DNA of 64,000 bases, from the NCBI RefSeq assembly GCF_018139145.2, contig NC_059471.1:65606020-65670019 (forward strand), in the 5' to 3' direction. Shown here one piece after another: positions 49,476-61,773 of this stretch; position 1 is the stretch's first letter, and the number at the start of each line of letters is the position of its first letter. This DNA is from Gymnogyps californianus. Its lineage: Eukaryota; Chordata; Aves; Accipitriformes; Cathartidae. A model generated the notes under the pieces. The model made no database searches, was not told the DNA's origin, and saw only the letters and a list, made by a program, of their open reading frames with translations. A program made the translations under genes and the position numbers.

Positions 49476-51222
49476 GGCTGACAGGAAAAAAAACATAATG
49501 AAAATTCTTTGTTAACTCCAAGTATTTGTCCTGTATCCAGAAAATGTTGAAAGAATGGACTATTTCAAAGATTCACATAGCTGGCAATGCATTTCAGGAC
49601 TTCTTTGTTAGATTCGTTTTTAGAAGAATATACACAAAAGAATCTCTTTTAGTGCTGGGGACTGTTAGTGTTAAGAGCCCAAACCTGAGCAATGGAGTTT
49701 GCCAATTGTATCAGTTTTCTGCCATCCTCACCTCTCCCAGCTCCCTTCTTTCACCCTGAGACATGTCCTGTAAGGTGATTTTTTTAAATTCAAGCATTTA
49801 TTACAGTGATATATTTTTCAAAACTAAAGACCGAGGAAACTGGAAATATAAAGATGAATACTGCTTTTTACTCACTTATGTAATTCTAGCTTCTCTTTTT
49901 GTTTTGACATTAAAACAAGTCTCCTGAGTAGAAACTGAATGTTATACTAGCAAGATGCCATTTTTAGGAAGGATTTATAAAGCGTTGTTCAGGTAACTGG
50001 CTCTCCAAACCTCCTTTGTGTGAGCGTTGTGTGAGAAAGCACTGGAGTAGCAGGCAGAAAGTAGAGTAAATCTTCTCCATCCTTCTTTAAGAAAAATTCT
50101 GAGAACTGTGCAAACTCCTGGACTTATGTGAACTGCATTTTGCAGGTTATTCAATTACTCTGATCTGTCAGCTTAGTTTAGGTATAATTTGAGGTCTGGG
50201 AAGAGATCAGTGCTTGCTGTTCAGGAACTGCCTTGTGTGTGTAAGAGGATTTCTTTATATCTGGAAACCTTATGTTAAAAATGAAAATTCATTCAGTTCA
50301 AAATAAAAATTCAATGTATTTTTATTCTAGATGGAAGTAGGTGGTTTTCTTTGTGTTTTAAGGGCAGGTTGAACTAAAGGAGTGTGTGATGAATTCTACA
50401 GAAAGATGTTTCTCAGCAATTGAGCTAGGTCTCTTCCTTAGTGTGTGATGGAGCACTACATACTTGTGGCCCAAATCTTTTATTTCCTCATGCTAAGCTT
50501 TTACTAGCATGTATTTTAAAGTCAGCAAGCTGCTTTCTCTCTCCTATCTATCCTTGTGGCTGACTTCTGATAAACCTTTTCTATTTTTTTTTAGAGCAGG
50601 AGAGATCTAAAACGTGCAAATATGTCAGGATAGCATGCCCCTAGGAAGAAACCCCTGAAATGCCATTGCAGAACATGGTTTTGGTTGGCATGAAACAGTA
50701 CTGTTTGTGCGTGTAAGAGAGAGGCTAGCATGGAGTGGCTGGGAGGGGAATTATTTGCAAATCTTGTCCCCTCATTGTCTTGTGTGCTTTAGTTCTGGGC
50801 CTCAGAAGGACATGGGCAGGAGGACAGGTAGAAGCAGAAGAGGGGTGACAGGTCTTTGCAGGGACTTGAATTTCAGCAGCTGGCTTGCTGCTGAGCTCAT
50901 GGGAAAGAAGGAATCGATGGGAAGGGGGATTGCCAAGCGCTTCAACTCTCTGGCTGTGAGAAAAAGAATGGCTGCGGCTGTTGGCTGCTTCTTGTGTGAA
51001 CACCAAGTGATGTGAAGGTGTAGTCTGGGTGAGAGACTTAGCTTACCTCCCTACAGACTTTGTGAATCACCAGGACCAGCAATCAGCAATGGTGGTCTGA
51101 GACACCTGGAGGAGCACAGCTCAAGTTCTGGATTCACCTGTTAAGCGAGCTAGAGAATTTTGCATGTGGAGAAAAGCAATTTTAAAGCTCTGTTTGAAGG
51201 TTGCCTTTGGCTTACGTGATAC
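49476..51222. other. Unique intergenic DNA
   Basis: No gene or repeat recognised. Confidence 0.55.
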
Positions 51223-51227
51223 AACAC

Positions 51228-51755
51228 TGTCCTGGTTTCAGCTGGGATAGAGTTAGTTTTCTTCTTAGTAGCTTGTGTAGTGCTGTGTTTTGGATTTAGT
51301 GTGAGAATAATGTTGATAACACGCTGGTGTTTTAGTTGTTGCTAAGTAGCGCTTATCCTAAGTTAAGGATTTTTCAGTTTCCCATGCTCTGCCAGCAAGC
51401 AGGTGTACAAGAAGCTGGGAGGGAGCATATGCTCAGTATATAAACTGGGGGGAGTTGGCCGGGAGAGGCGGATCGCTGCTCGGGCATCGATCAGCGGGTG
51501 GTGAGCAATTGCATTGTGCATCACTGGTTTTTTTTCTTTTTTTTTCCTTTTTTTTCCCTCTTATTCTTTTTTTTACATTCCTTTTCATTATTATTATTAT
51601 TGTTATTATTATTATATTTCATATTAAACCATTATTTTCTCAACCCCCGAGTTTTATCTTTTTTCTCGATTCTCCTCCCCATCCCACTGGGAGCGGGAGG
51701 GAGTGAGGGAACGGCTGCGTGGTGCTTAGCTGCTGGCTAGGGTTAAACCATGACA
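51228..51755 (+). mobile_element. Solo ERV LTR (TGTCCTGGTTTCAGC family)
   Basis: A 528-bp LTR on the plus strand starts TGTCCTGGTTTCAGCTGGGA and ends GGTTAAACCATGACA. It has a TATA box (TATATAAA at 51437-51444) and a poly(A) signal ATTAAA at 51623-51628, in the right order for U3-R-U5. The flanks AACAC (51223-51227) and AATAC (51756-51760) are a 5-bp target duplication with one change. A T-rich tract and an ATT microsatellite lie in the R region (51529-51620). Its U3 is related to the minus-sense LTRs at 22852 and 26191. Confidence 0.93.
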
Positions 51756-51760
51756 AATAC

Positions 51761-54700
51761 ACTAACGTGCATGTCAGCTCCCTGACATGTAAGATCAACG
51801 TTTGTTCTAATTTTATTTGCTTTTAGGAAGCCCATGCAAGATTTAATCAACAAAGACCTGTCTTGCCAGTAAAATAAAGACCAATGAGAGCAGCTATACA
51901 ATAGGCAGAAAGAAAAAGAATGAGCAGTTGCTCCTTCTTTGCCCAAGAGTCATTCGTAAATTCCGTCCCAGGCGCAGTTTTCCATGTGCTGCTTTTTAAA
52001 CCTTGAAGTACAGATTAAAAACCCCGATACTTCTACCCTTTGATTCCTCAAGGACTGGTGTGATATCTTATTATTGACTAGAAATTAATTGTAGCTTTTG
52101 CTCCTGGTTTGGACTGTAAAGTCACGCTGTGATTCTGTTTTCTGAATCTGGTTGCTAGAGTAGACCATCAATAGGCTAGCCTAAAAGATGATCAGTTAGC
52201 AATGAATTCTCTTCCCTCTTTTTCACTACTTTCCTTGCCTTCTTCCTTTTGTTGGATTTAAATGTTTGTGATTTTCACCTCTTTATCCATCATAGCACAC
52301 CATTGACTGAATAATACACTTTTATTAAGCTGCCCTCTTTCAGTGAAATAAATGCCAGTAATAATCAGTCAATCATTCAATCCATATGAATGTGGAATTT
52401 AGATGTGGCTGTTTGAATCGGGTTTATAATATACCATTTCTTGGTACAGCATGTTCTTTGATAGTATTCTTTTAAATGACTGTTTCCAACTGCACTTGAA
52501 AGCACCTATGAAAGAAATTGTTTGTGACGCTATACTTAGTTTAAATCTCCTTCTCTTTTCTTCAGCATTTTTGTCTGTATTTCATTTCTATGCAAATTAT
52601 ATCTTTGTGAGTTAGTAAAATTTTACAAACCAGTTGAAATGCAGCTATGGAATGAATTATCGGAGAAAATTTGGAAAATATGCTCATGAAAGGAAAACTG
52701 AGGAAAACATTTAAATCTAATTGTGTATTATTCAAAGAGAATTTCAGAGCAACGCTTAGGCAAATATTACATAAATGTATACCTATATTAAATGATTAAT
52801 TTACCACAGGTAATATACTTGAAGGCTCAGGGACTATTTTCCCATTAGCCTGTACATGTAGCACTTCTCAGCTGAAATACAGCCTAGGTACACAAATGCA
52901 CTTAACTCGCTCATGGGGAATTGCAGAGGAGGAATCATGAATGTAATGCTTGTAAACAGCTAGAGAGCAATGGCAGTCGCTACCATCTGTCCCAGTGCTT
53001 CGTTTCCATTAGAGCGACAGTGACTGAGTTTAACCTCGCAGGGAGTCAATCCTTGATCACCAAGAATAATTTCGTATCCTCCCAAGTATAAAGCATCCAA
53101 TCCCCCTAAATTCATTAACAACAGCTGGCAGATCTGCTGTGAATACTCACAGATTCTCAGCAATCGATTTCCAAAATGGGAGACTTGATAGCTGCGTATT
53201 TGTCAGTCAAGAATAATCTCCGTGATTTGTGCCTCCATGAGATATCTGCTTCCCCTCATGAGACAGACTGGCTTTGTGAATAGTTTCATCCATCATTTCA
53301 ACATTTACCTGGGAAGGATGTAGGCTGAAGTGCAGAGGCGAGGGGACTGAAGGACCTTCAGTACTTTCAGACCCTCCATGGGAGAGAGGAGCTGAAGTCC
53401 AACCCAAAGGTTGTGCTGATGTCTCCAGAGTCCAGGAGATACTGTAGCAAAGCTCTACACGAGTCTTTTTTTTTATATATTAAAAAAGCTAATTCTACTC
53501 ATGCTTCCCTATTCACAAGTATCAAGCTGCATGTCCGGAGGGTCTGGCTAGGGCAGAGGATGAGGGGTGCCAGTTATCTCCCCCTCCCTGTATCTCCTGG
53601 GTTCTTCAGCACATGGTCAACAAGTTGAGGTCACCAAGATGTGCCTTTTAGGAACTGACAGCAATTGTGGTCTTTTGAGACATCCTGACCCACTTGTGCG
53701 TCATTAAGATTTATTCCCTTTTAGCTCCTTATCTCTGTGTCTTAACACTCCAGTCCTGTCCATTATCTTTCTGTCATCTTCTCATAATGCAGACTGTCCT
53801 TTGTTTAAGTCTGGGTGCTTTCTCCATCTGAGTGTTCTGGGAAGCTGTGTGTCTGGGTACTGGGAACTTGCAGATCTGCTAACCTGGGTGCTCTCAACAT
53901 CTGCCATTCTTACAGCCCTGCTTCTGGTTTTCCTTCTGGTGCTTCCACACCCAGACATGCCCATTCACTCTCCATTCATACCAATCTTCGCATTTTTATT
54001 ACAAATCTCTGTTTTCATGGATGGGTTTAATCAGTTTGGGTTTCTGCACCCAGCAGAATGTCTCCTCACTCCTTATAGATCGTCAGTGACGCCCTCTTGC
54101 TTCTGTGGAGCAAATACACTCAAACAAACAACATTTTCTGAGGTACCCGTGTAACGAAGGGCAGGACTCAGTAGAGCACATAGGGACATAGAAACTGAAA
54201 TGCAGGCAGATTTAAGGCATTGCAAGTTCCCTCTTCCTAGTTGCCCGCTCAGCCTGGAGGTTTATATGGTGCTTCCCAGCTTGAATCCCAAGTTCCTTGT
54301 GAAGTTCCCCAGTTCAAGCAGATGATAGGTGATTAGCTGGTGCCTAATATGGCTGAAGGTCTATCAGCTACTGTACGTGCCCTTGAAGGACGCAGTCTTC
54401 AAGGAACAAACCTGTGCAACACATGCTGGGAGAACTCAGCCCCATGTGAAAACCCACAGCAAGGAATTCTGCCTCAAGGGGCTGGTTTGGGGCTGTTGAT
54501 GTTGCTGCTTGGAGGCTTCCAACTCAGCTCGTGTGCTCCGAAGGGAACTGCGGTGCCAAACAAGGCATTCCGGCTCACACTTCAGGGGCCAGGTACCCTA
54601 CGCTGGGCATCCTCGTGAAGCAGTAATGATGTGTGCAGTGCCCCACTAAAAAAACTGTGCCTCTGCTCTGCAGTGAAGTCCATCTATTTATGAATTGTTG

Positions 54701-56999
54701 TTGATGGTAGGAACACTTGTATTGAGTAAAGATTACAAGAAGCTTACACATTCCTCTTATTTAATCAGACACAGTAATGCTCGTCAGCTGTTGATCTAAC
54801 ATGGTATTTTATATATTTCTAAATGGATGACAAAGGAAATTTAATCTTTAATTTGAATCAAGGATATCTTACATTATAAGGTAGCAACGAGGTTTCTGTA
54901 ATGCAGAATAGAGGGTTACATTTGTGTGTGTGTTTTTTTTTTTTTTTTCCCTATAGTATTTTCTGGTATTATGGGTATGAAAAAAAGCTCATGTTTCTGT
55001 ACGGAATGCATACATTTGTACATACAGTATAGTAGTTATGTGGTAAATACAATGCATAGCAGTTTGTACGTATCACATCCTGTGTTAATTTCCAGTGCTT
55101 TCAAAAAACTAAGGGGATTCATTGACTGGATGCAATTCAACAAAATTATGAAAATTAATGGAGTGTTCAAATAGTAGCCAAATTCAGACAAAATTTTTCA
55201 GGACAGTAAAAGATAGGATTCATCCTTTTTAATTTTAGTAAGCTTAAATTAGATGTCAAAGTCCAACTAATCTTCTAGGTTTCATGTATAACATGTTTAG
55301 AGATAGGCATCTCCAACTGAATTGGGATGGAAGACTATAAAATTACAGATGGTCCAGAAAGATGACAACACAATTATTATTCACTATTTTTCACAAAAGA
55401 AGGACTATGGAGCACATAGCTAAATCAACATCATGTCTTTAAAACAAACATGTTGTATAATTAAATCATGTAACACATTGTCACAGGATGCAGTAAAATA
55501 AAAAATATAAATTTATTTTAAAAAGTGTAGAGAAGTTCAAGGATAGGCCTGTTGCTGGGTTATTGAATGTAGTTATTTGACTGTGACCCTTGCCTTGGGA
55601 AATCCCTGTGCTCCTCAATGAGACGGGGAGGATATACTGGGGACAAATATTTCCAGCTACTGGCTAACATCAGAAACAGGATATTATTCTGAATGAACTT
55701 TTGCCCTGATCAGTTTTGGGGTTTTATCTTCCTTTTGTCTCTTAGGACTAAAGAGCATCATTGAAGTAACACTGCAGTAATACTGGGTAATCTCAGCACG
55801 CTCTATCTCTGTCAAGATTTTTGTAAGCATTATGTTGCAAGAGCAATTTATCAGAATAGTTTTAAAGGGCATAGTAAGACAGTTCTGAGTTTGTTTTTCC
55901 AAGGGAGCTCATGACAGGAAGAGCAAAAGCTTACTTCTTCAGACACAATGGTACTCATACCCAGAATTTAAAGGAAGTTTTGTGAGTTAAGTTGGAAAAA
56001 AGAAAAAATTTTTCTTGACTTTAAGAGCGTGTGCATAAAAATCTAATTTTAGTATTGGGAATGCTTCAGGTGGTGGGTTTGGGTTTACTGGTGTAATAAG
56101 AATGGTAGAGAAGGGAAAAACGCTGGGGTTTTGATTTGCTTTTCTTGAAGGAGAGAGAGCTCTCCTGAACTTTTCAATGGGAACTTCTACTGGATTGTGC
56201 TTCCGAGGGGACTGAATTCCTTCAACGATGAGGAAAGCCTTTAAGCCACACCTCTTATTTCTTGGCAAGAGCCATAAGTATAGGATTTCTATCCAGAATA
56301 AGGTAACTTCTTCCACTTGCACCGAGTTTAAGTAAATCCACTTGGAAGAACTTGGCAATTCAAAATCAGGTTGTGACTAGCTGGTGGTCTTACTCTGGTT
56401 ACATGCTTGTTGCCAGTGACTCTGTATTCATGTGTCAACAAGACTGAAGCATCTGTTCCCATTGTGTGTCATGCTTTCCATTCTTCATGTTCTTCCATGT
56501 TACATTTCTGCACAGAATATCTTTCATTTGGTGTAGATCAAACTAGGACCTCCCAGACTGGTGGGTTGTACACTGCGATGCAATTTGTATTTCACAGCTT
56601 GGTCTGTCCTATCTGAGGCTCTGCTTTCTTTGCCTGGCAACTTAATAAAGCAGAAGCACTTCTGGCTTGATGTTCTCCTGCAGGCAGAGACAAGGCAAGG
56701 CATGGAACGAGGCCAGGAGCTGTTTCAGCCATCAGTGTTGGTGTCAGTGAGTATGTAGCCCAGAAAGGGTCATTCTACAGGCCTCTGTGGAACAGAAAAG
56801 GAAGGTTTAGAGGGTGTAAACCAGCATGCAAAGCTCCAGTACTGTGTATTACAGTAGCCATTTTGGGGAGCTCCGATTTTCATATTTGGACAAAAGCACT
56901 CTTTGTTTCCCACCTAGTAATATGCATGACAGTCTGTCCGCTGTTAATTTGGGAGACCTAGCCTCTTTTTGGCCTACCTGGACTTATGAAGTGAGTGTA
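51761..56999. other. Unique intergenic DNA, possible conserved noncoding stretch
   Basis: No gene recognised. 52200-53290 is repeat-free, AT-rich and of complex composition, the kind of sequence often found in developmental enhancers. This is an impression only. The T tract near 54931 is short. Confidence 0.5.
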
Positions 57000-58208
57000 T
57001 GTGGTGGGTTTTGACCTTGGCTGGACGCCAGGTGCCCACCAAGCTGCTCTATCATTTCCCCTCCTCAACTGGACAGGGGAGAGAAAATATAACAAAAGGC
57101 TCGTGGGTCAAGATAAGGACAAAGAGATCACTCACCAATTACCATCATGGGCAAAACAGACTCAACTCAGGGAAATTAATTTAATTTATTGCCAATCAAA
57201 TCAGAGTAGGGTAATGAGAAATAAAACCAAATCTTAAAATACCTTCCCCCCACCCCTCTCTTCTTCCCGGGCTTAACTTCACTCCCGAATTCTCTACCTC
57301 CTCCCTGCAAGCGGCGCAGGGGGACGGGGAATGGGGTTACGGTCAGTTCCTCACGTGTTGTCTCTGCTGCTCCTTCCTCCTCACACTCTTCCCCTGTTCC
57401 AGCATGGTGTCTCTCCCATGGGAGAGAGTCCTCCATGAACTTCTCCAATGTGGGTCCTTCCCATGGGCTGCAGTTCTTCACAAACTGCTCCAGTGTGGAT
57501 CCCTTCCATGGGGTGCAGTCCTTCAGGAGCTGCTCCAGCATGTGGTCCCTCCCACAGGCTGTAGTTCTTCAAGAACTGCCCTGGCATGTGTCCCTTCCAT
57601 GGGGTGCAGTCCTTCAGGAACAGAGTGCTCCAGCGTGGGTCTCCCACAGGGTCACAAGTGCTGCCAGCAAACCTGCTCCAGTGTGGGCTCCTCTCTCCAT
57701 GGGTCCACAGGTCCTGCCAGCAGCCTGCTCCAGGGCGGGCTTCCCGCAGGGTCACAGCCTCCTTTGGGCACATCCACCTGCTCCAGTGTGGGGTCCTCCA
57801 TGGGCTGCAGGTGGATATCTGCTCCACCATTAACCTCCATAGGCTGCAGGGGGACAGCCTGCCTCACCATGGTTTTCACCATGGATGCAGGGGAATCTCT
57901 GCTCCGGCGCCTGGAGCACCTCCTCCCCCTCCTTCTTCACTGACCTTGGTGTCTGCAGAGTTGTTCCTCTCACATCTTCTCACTCCTCTCTCTGGCTGCG
58001 ATTGCCGTTGCCCAGGGTTTTTTTTTCCCCTTCTTAAATATGCTGTCACTGTTGCTGAAGGGCTCGGCCTTGGCCAGTGGCAGGTCCATCTTGGAGCCGA
58101 CTGGCATTGGCTCTATCAGACAAGGGGGAAGCTTCTTGTAGCTTCTCACAGAAGCCACCCCTGTAGCCTCCCCCCGGTACCAAAACCTTGCCACACAAAC
58201 CCAATACA
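57000..58208 (-). mobile_element. ERV LTR, tandem-repeat type, with expanded minisatellite
   Basis: A 1.2-kb relative of the LTRs at 13192 and 32073. It starts near TGTGGTGGGTTTTGACCTTG and ends ACACAAACCCAATACA. Shared blocks are CAAAACAGACTC, TTTAATTTATTGCCAATCAAATCAGAGTA, GGGGAATGGGGTTACGGTCA and GGGCTGCAGG.GGATATCTGC. Minus sense follows from a CTTAAATA box near 58034. The middle (57433-57660) is an array of about 45-bp units, longer than in the other two copies, which explains the greater length. No matching target duplication was found. Long ORFs on both strands are products of the array. Confidence 0.9.
57433..57660 (-). repeat. About 45-bp minisatellite within the LTR
   Basis: Roughly five degenerate units of the form CTGCTCCAGTGTGGAT, then CCCTTCCATGGGGTGCAG, then TCCTTCAGGA. 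The period is a multiple of three, so the minus strand reads a 15-residue repeat (PWKG.TLEQFVKNCS, PWEGPTLEKFMEDS). Confidence 0.85.
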
Positions 58209-58798
58209 GAAAAAATATGTAATTGTACATTGGGTATCTGATTGTAATTTCAGTTTGGCTGACTGAAAGAGAGATGAGGTAGGTTGAGCCATTTTGAAAC
58301 CACTGTGGTATTTCCATTCACAGTGTTGATTCTTGAACAAGATATGCAGGTGAGTCAGGAGATGTCTCATGGAGCTCACAAGAAGAGCCTTTGAGAGCGA
58401 TATCTTGTGTGCACAGTCCTTGGTTTCTTGCCTTGTAAGGGGAAGTATTGAAAGGGAGCAAAGTCACACACATCCCGTCATGCACGTTCCAAGGTATGAA
58501 CTGAAGATATTGCTTCTTTTTCTTTCTTGCTCCTAAACATTTACACAGAAATGGATGGGCTGGCAGAATAACAGGCTAAAAGTCTGCTGAACTTTGGCTA
58601 CTACAGTCTGAGTAGTTCTCTCTGTGATTGCCACCCTCTGGTCTAACCTGCTGACAAAGTCTGTATCTTCAATTTTCCCCTTCCTTCTGAGACATCTGAC
58701 TTTGGGGGACAGTGCTACCCTGCTACATACTTTACATTTGTATGAGGGAAAAATCCAGAATGGTTTGATAATCTATACTGTTAGAGGAAAATATATCA
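58209..58798. other. Unique intergenic DNA
   Basis: No gene or repeat recognised between the two LTR-type elements. Confidence 0.55.
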
Positions 58799-59301
58799 TG
58801 CCAGATCCAACAGCCCGAGAGGTGAGGATGCTGCAGCTACGTGCCCCCGGGTCCACCCAGTAGTGAGACTGGAAATGTACTCCCAGTAGGCACATACACA
58901 CAGAGCACACGTATACACCACATCTGTATATACATGGCTGGCCACACAGGTCAACCCGGACAGACACACAGAGCACTCACATGAATACAGGCAGCACCAA
59001 CGGCCTCACCCTACTCCTCTCTCTGGCTGAGCAGGATGGGCAGGTCACTAGTGAGAGGATACCTACACACATGTACAAGATGGATCCCTCCAGCCGCTGG
59101 GCTCAGACACTCAGTCTGCCCCGTAGCTGGCCCCTGAATCCCAGTCTCCCCAGTTGCTGCCACCTGGATGTACGAGCCCCCAGGGCTGCAGCCCCTCTGT
59201 AGTTGCTGGCCCAGACCATCTCACTCATCCCCCACACCCACCCCAAGCTGGCTGGGACTCCTCTGGTCCCCCACCAGCCACCACCCATGATCTAACACTT
59301 A

Positions 59302-59312
59302 AGAGAGAGAGA

Positions 59313-59357
<45 letters not shown>
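59302..59357 (+). repeat. (GA)n(CA)n microsatellite inside copy B
   Basis: Six GA units followed by about 22 CA units; likely polymorphic. Confidence 0.96.
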
Positions 59358-59360
<3 letters not shown>

Positions 59361-59459
59361 TCACTCCTAGAGAACCCCAGACCCCAGTGTCTCTCTGGCA
59401 GCTGGTGGGACTCCCCTGGTCCCACTGATAACCTGGCTCCTCCCGTGGTCTCACCCTTG

Positions 59460-59511
59460 GAGGCAGGCAGGCAGGCAGGCAGGCAGACAGACAGACACAC
59501 AGACAGACAGA
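59460..59511 (+). repeat. (GGCA)n/(GACA)n microsatellite inside copy B
   Basis: Six GGCA units, then GACA units with one CACA interruption. Confidence 0.95.
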
Positions 59512-60201
59512 TGCCTGGCTCCCAGGCCACTTCACGTACTCGCAGGTATCTTTGCTAGTGCTCACACACTCACCAGCACACCCACACTCGCTGCAGCTGC
59601 TGCCACCACAGCCACATGGGCCCCTGTGACCGGAGGTCCCACTCTGGTTGCTGCACTCAGACCCCGTAACACACACGTGCACACAAACCAGAGAGCCGGC
59701 ACCCAGGAAAGGAGAAAGGAATTTAATTAGGGAATAAACCAGACTGTACTGATCAGGCAAAGGGCATGGACAGACAAGTGTACTGACCAGCTCCCTATTT
59801 ACATGCATCTGTCCCATTTTATCTGCTTATCCCTCTGTTTTCCCACATTTGTTCCTTCCGCAAATCACCTAGAGGCCTCCCTTCTCCACCTTTGCTTCCT
59901 GCTCTAAGCATCCTATACTAATTCCTGGATAATCCCGAAGTGCTCTTTCCCTGCATCCCATAATATGTCCCAACCCTAGGCAGCAATTCGCCTTAGTCGG
60001 AAAGATGATGTGGAGAGCTGCTCCTGATGGCTCATCGTGGTGGGCTCCATGCCTGGACACCAGGGCTGGTGGCTCTGCTGGGCCACTCCTGGGAGGGGCC
60101 CGGACAGGGTGTCCGTTCCTTGGTGGTCCTTAACTCAGGATCCCTGCCTGCTGTTGTCTCTCTGTTCTCCTTTGTGGGAGCTTTTATCACATAACCTAAC
60201 A

Positions 60202-61239
60202 TATAATACTCTTCTGTGCAGCAGAAAAAAATGGAAAGTCTTTTTTTTTTAACTTTCTGCATTGCAGCAAGGGAAGTTGGAACTTCAGGTCTACGTAGCT
60301 GTCTAGCCGGTCTATTCTGCAGCTGCCATGTTCCAGTTTCAGCTCATGCAGCCATTGCACAGACTCTAGGTACTATACGGCATGCTTTGTATGCATAGTG
60401 GGACAGGTCAAAGACTTTTTTGCTAGTAATATAATTACGAAGAGCGTTGACACCAGAGTATGTGAACATCTCAGAATGGAAATGAAAACTTTTGCTCCAG
60501 GCCCCCAGCAGAGTGTCGTTCCTCCAAACAGCTGCTCTTTTCCTGAGAATAGATATGGAGATTGATAACTTGATTTAATATTCTTAGGAAAATATTCAAA
60601 CTTTGTTCTTCTTAGGAGCATCATGGTCAGTTTAGTGTTCTTGGAATTTGGACATGTAGGATTTCTTATATTGCTCCACAGAAGAGGATTAACAGGCTCA
60701 CCAAGGTTGCTTGGGGAATCCTTTCCTGTGCCATCTTCGTGGATGTAACTTTGAAAAAGTGAAAATTCCAGTTATGTCTTCTCAAAGTTGGGTCTTGCTG
60801 ATATCATACTACGCTTCTACCAGACTACTTGAGGCCTACATCTGGCCAACTGGCAGCATGCTGGGAGGACAAGTGATTGGTTCAAGTGTGCTGGGGACGT
60901 GCATAGTATGGAAGAAGAGAGTGAAGGCAGCACTGCTAGTTCAGCTGAATTTGTCCCCAGAATGAGGCCAAAATCAGGACACATTCTTGCTGCGGAGGCT
61001 TGAATAGAGTCTCTCTCTTCACAGTGGCTGAAAGACAAATTGAGACTAAAAGTAAGGGCACGATGAAGGAAATTCTAACAGTACACAAAATTAACCATTG
61101 TTATAATTTGTCAAGGGCAGCAATGCCCTTCATTGCGCAAATTTCAACTCAAGATGAATTCAGGCATACATTCCAGTTCCAGAAAGGCTTTTGAGCTTGA
61201 AATAACACATACAGGGAAAATCTTATAGTGCCCATAATG
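60202..61239. other. Unique intergenic DNA
   Basis: No gene or repeat recognised. Confidence 0.5.
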
Positions 61240-61290
61240 CACAAGGTTGGACTAGATGATTATTTTTGCCCTTCAAGTCTGTGGGTTTCA
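61240..61290 (+). mobile_element. Possible CR1 3'-end scrap
   Basis: AAGGTTGGACTAGATGATTA followed by CCTTCAAGTCTGTGGGTTTC resembles the plus-sense last 50 bp of a CR1 3' UTR. Short and diverged. Confidence 0.4.
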
Positions 61291-61732
61291 TGTAGTTCCT
61301 GTCTGCAAGAAAGAGGAGCCTTGTTAATATGTGCTAAAGGTGTAGTGTATCTAAAGTGAGCACATGTGCAAATGGGAAGACTGACAGAAAATGGGAAGAC
61401 TGTTTTCCATAATGGTTATGGGGTGGTAAAACAGCAGCTGGTCTTTTCTGTGCTAGGATATTAAGACACATTAAAAATATACCTTTCTCCATCAGCAAAG
61501 ATAAAACTACACAAGTTGCATAAAAGGAAGCTAATGCAAAGTTGCAACAAACAAATGCCACGTGAAGGGAGAGACAAAAAGGAATAGAAAAGAGGTCTAT
61601 AGACCAGAAAGGGGAAAAAGAGGTGATTGTGCTTGCAAAAGATGAAGCCTCTCTGATACAATGTGGGACCTGTTTGTGCAAAGTCTCACTCACTGAGAAG
61701 AATCGGATCACCTTTCTTTGAAATTTCTTTTC

Positions 61733-61773
<41 letters not shown>

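Larger units (their letters stand above)
58799..60201 (-). mobile_element. Large LTR-like interspersed repeat, copy B
   Basis: A 1403-bp sister of copy A (42084-43580). It runs from TGCCAGATCCAACAGCCC to CATAACCTAACA, giving TG...CA ends, and is flanked by TATCA and TATAA, a possible 5-bp duplication with one change. Minus sense is suggested by a poly(A) signal ATTAAA (reverse of TTTAAT near 59721). It contains (GA)n and a long (CA)n at 59302-59357 and (GGCA/GACA)n at 59460-59511. The centre differs from copy A by only a few percent while both ends differ far more. No coding motif was found. Confidence 0.75.

Noticed and set aside
53801..54154. 117-codon hydrophobic ORF that could be a membrane protein
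   Set aside because: Hydrophobicity comes from T-rich composition. No family signature, no splice or promoter context, and overlapping ORFs in other frames.
42084..60201. Segmental duplication of a large block
   Set aside because: Similarity between the two copies ends abruptly at repeat termini and the flanks are unrelated, so they are dispersed repeat insertions.
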